64,000 nucleotides of DNA from Wenyingzhuangia gilva (GTDB taxonomy: Bacteria; Bacteroidota; Bacteroidia; Flavobacteriales; Flavobacteriaceae): contig NZ_JAUMIT010000001.1 in the NCBI RefSeq assembly GCF_030519655.1, positions 186,001 through 250,000 on the forward strand, written 5' to 3'. Below are positions 63,205 through 64,000 of the stretch, piece by piece. Within the stretch, counting starts at the first letter, position 1. Each line of letters starts with the position of its first letter. The notes under the pieces were generated by a model, which did not search any database, was not told where the DNA came from, and was given only the letters and a program-made list of their open reading frames with translations. The position numbers and the translations under genes were made by a program.

Positions 63205-64000
63205 GTAAATTAAGAATTGTATTTATGGGAACGCCAGATTTTGCTGTGACCATTTTAGATAAAGTTTTACAAGAAAACTACAACGTAGTAGGAGTTATTA
63301 CCGCTCCAGACAAACAAGCTGGTAGAGGAAGAAAAGTTCAACAATCTGCAGTAAAGCAATACGCTGTAGAAAAAGGATTAACAGTTTTACAACCTACCAA
63401 TTTAAAAGCTCCAGAATTCCAAGCAGAATTAGAAGTTTTAAATCCTAATTTACAAATTGTAGTAGCTTTTAGAATGCTGCCACAATCTGTATGGAGTTTA
63501 CCAGAATATGGAACTTTTAATCTTCACGCCTCTTTATTGCCAGATTATAGAGGTGCTGCCCCTATTAACTGGGCAATTATTAATGGAGAAACCGAAACAG
63601 GAACATCTACTTTCTTTTTAGATGATAAAATCGATACTGGAGAAATTATTCTACAAAACAAAACTACTATCGGTGCAAACGAAACTGTGGGAGAATTACA
63701 CGACAAGTTAATGCATTTAGGAAGTGATTTGGTGATAGAAACTTTAGAATTAATAGAACAAGGAAAAGTTAAAACACAAAAACAAGCAGCACATAGTGAT
63801 AAATTAGCCTATAAAATTCATACGGATACTTGTAAAATAAACTGGAATCAAACCAGTGATAAAATTCACAATCATATTAGAGGTTTAAATCCATATCCTG
63901 CAGCATGGACTACTTTGGTAAACGATGATCAAGAAATTAGTGTTAAAATTTATGGATGTGAAATCATCGATGAACCTCATCAATTAAATCCTGGAAGTAT
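63201..64000 (+). CDS. fmt: Methionyl-tRNA formyltransferase, 5' part
   Basis: At least 266 residues, cut by the window end. RIVFMGTPDFAV at the start, the formyl-THF site LHASLLPDYRGAAPINWAI with Asn107 and His109, and Asp145 in KIDTGEI form the catalytic set. The C-terminal OB-like domain begins near LAYKIHTDTCKINW. The enzyme formylates initiator Met-tRNA. It starts within the recQ stop codon, so it is translationally coupled to it. Confidence 0.95.
   Translation, partial: MSKLRIVFMGTPDFAVTILDKVLQENYNVVGVITAPDKQAGRGRKVQQSAVKQYAVEKGLTVLQPTNLKAPEFQAELEVLNPNLQIVVAFRMLPQSVWSLPEYGTFNLHASLLPDYRGAAPINWAIINGETETGTSTFFLDDKIDTGEIILQNKTTIGANETVGELHDKLMHLGSDLVIETLELIEQGKVKTQKQAAHSDKLAYKIHTDTCKINWNQTSDKIHNHIRGLNPYPAAWTTLVNDDQEISVKIYGCEIIDEPHQLNPGS

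Overview
The window looks like a chromosomal segment from a marine-type member of the Flavobacteriaceae (Bacteroidota). The DNA is AT-rich. Promoters carry the Bacteroidota -7 box TAnnTTTG rather than TATAAT. One protein has a type IX secretion C-terminal sorting domain, mevalonate-pathway genes replace the MEP route, and many families are typical of flavobacteria (DUF4199, DUF6660, DUF493, MnmD, a fused CzcA-TolC pump). No phage, integrase, transposase, CRISPR array or plasmid gene was seen. Both ends cut through genes: a KTSC-domain protein at the left and fmt at the right.

Layout. 1-7.5 kb: FAD-dependent oxidoreductase, a beta-propeller-like lipoprotein with a decayed duplicate beside it, an atypical DbpA-like helicase, a DMT exporter and an RhlE-type helicase. 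7.7-14.6 kb: pseudouridine synthase, SRP RNA (minus strand), then a co-directional envelope/sugar group (DUF4199 protein, GtrB-like glycosyltransferase, phosphohexomutase, MsbA-like ABC exporter) and an Smr protein. 14.6-18.9 kb: arsenate-reductase-like phosphatase, a large T9SS-secreted beta-helix protein and tRNA-Leu(UAG). 19-28.8 kb: metabolic and repair genes (M20 dipeptidase, OsmC, two esterases, aldehyde dehydrogenase, HemW, RuvC, a flippase-like protein with a glycosyltransferase, MnmD with a 44-residue membrane ORF).

28.9-33 kb: ilvE and the nadA-nadB operon for de novo NAD synthesis. 32.7-38.6 kb: a heavy-metal efflux operon made of a His/Cys-rich DUF6660 protein, an RND pump with the outer-membrane factor fused to its C terminus, and a periplasmic adaptor. 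38.6-43.3 kb: a TetR-controlled EmrAB-TolC-type drug efflux operon whose promoter is covered by two tandem palindromes. 43.4-47 kb: 2OG-Fe(II) oxygenase, GMP reductase, accA and a CpsB-type phosphatase. 47-51 kb: RluB-type synthase, UbiA-family prenyltransferase, mevalonate kinase and diphosphomevalonate decarboxylase, one isoprenoid cluster. 51-56.6 kb: small unknown proteins, a heptanucleotide tandem repeat, flavoenzymes, a HAD phosphatase, a MazG-like protein and a Kir-type potassium channel. 56.6-60.7 kb: an operon of three parvulin/SurA-like envelope proteins behind a DUF493 gene. 60.8-64 kb: P-loop ATPase, RecQ and Fmt, translationally coupled.

The window is mostly housekeeping. No convincing new multigene system is visible. 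The signals most worth a second look are the frameshifted lipoprotein paralogue with a duplicated ECF-like promoter exactly 300 bp away, the RND-TolC fusion that still carries a signal-peptide-like junction, the TetR operator architecture, the small ORF after mnmD, and the UbiA-mevalonate linkage.
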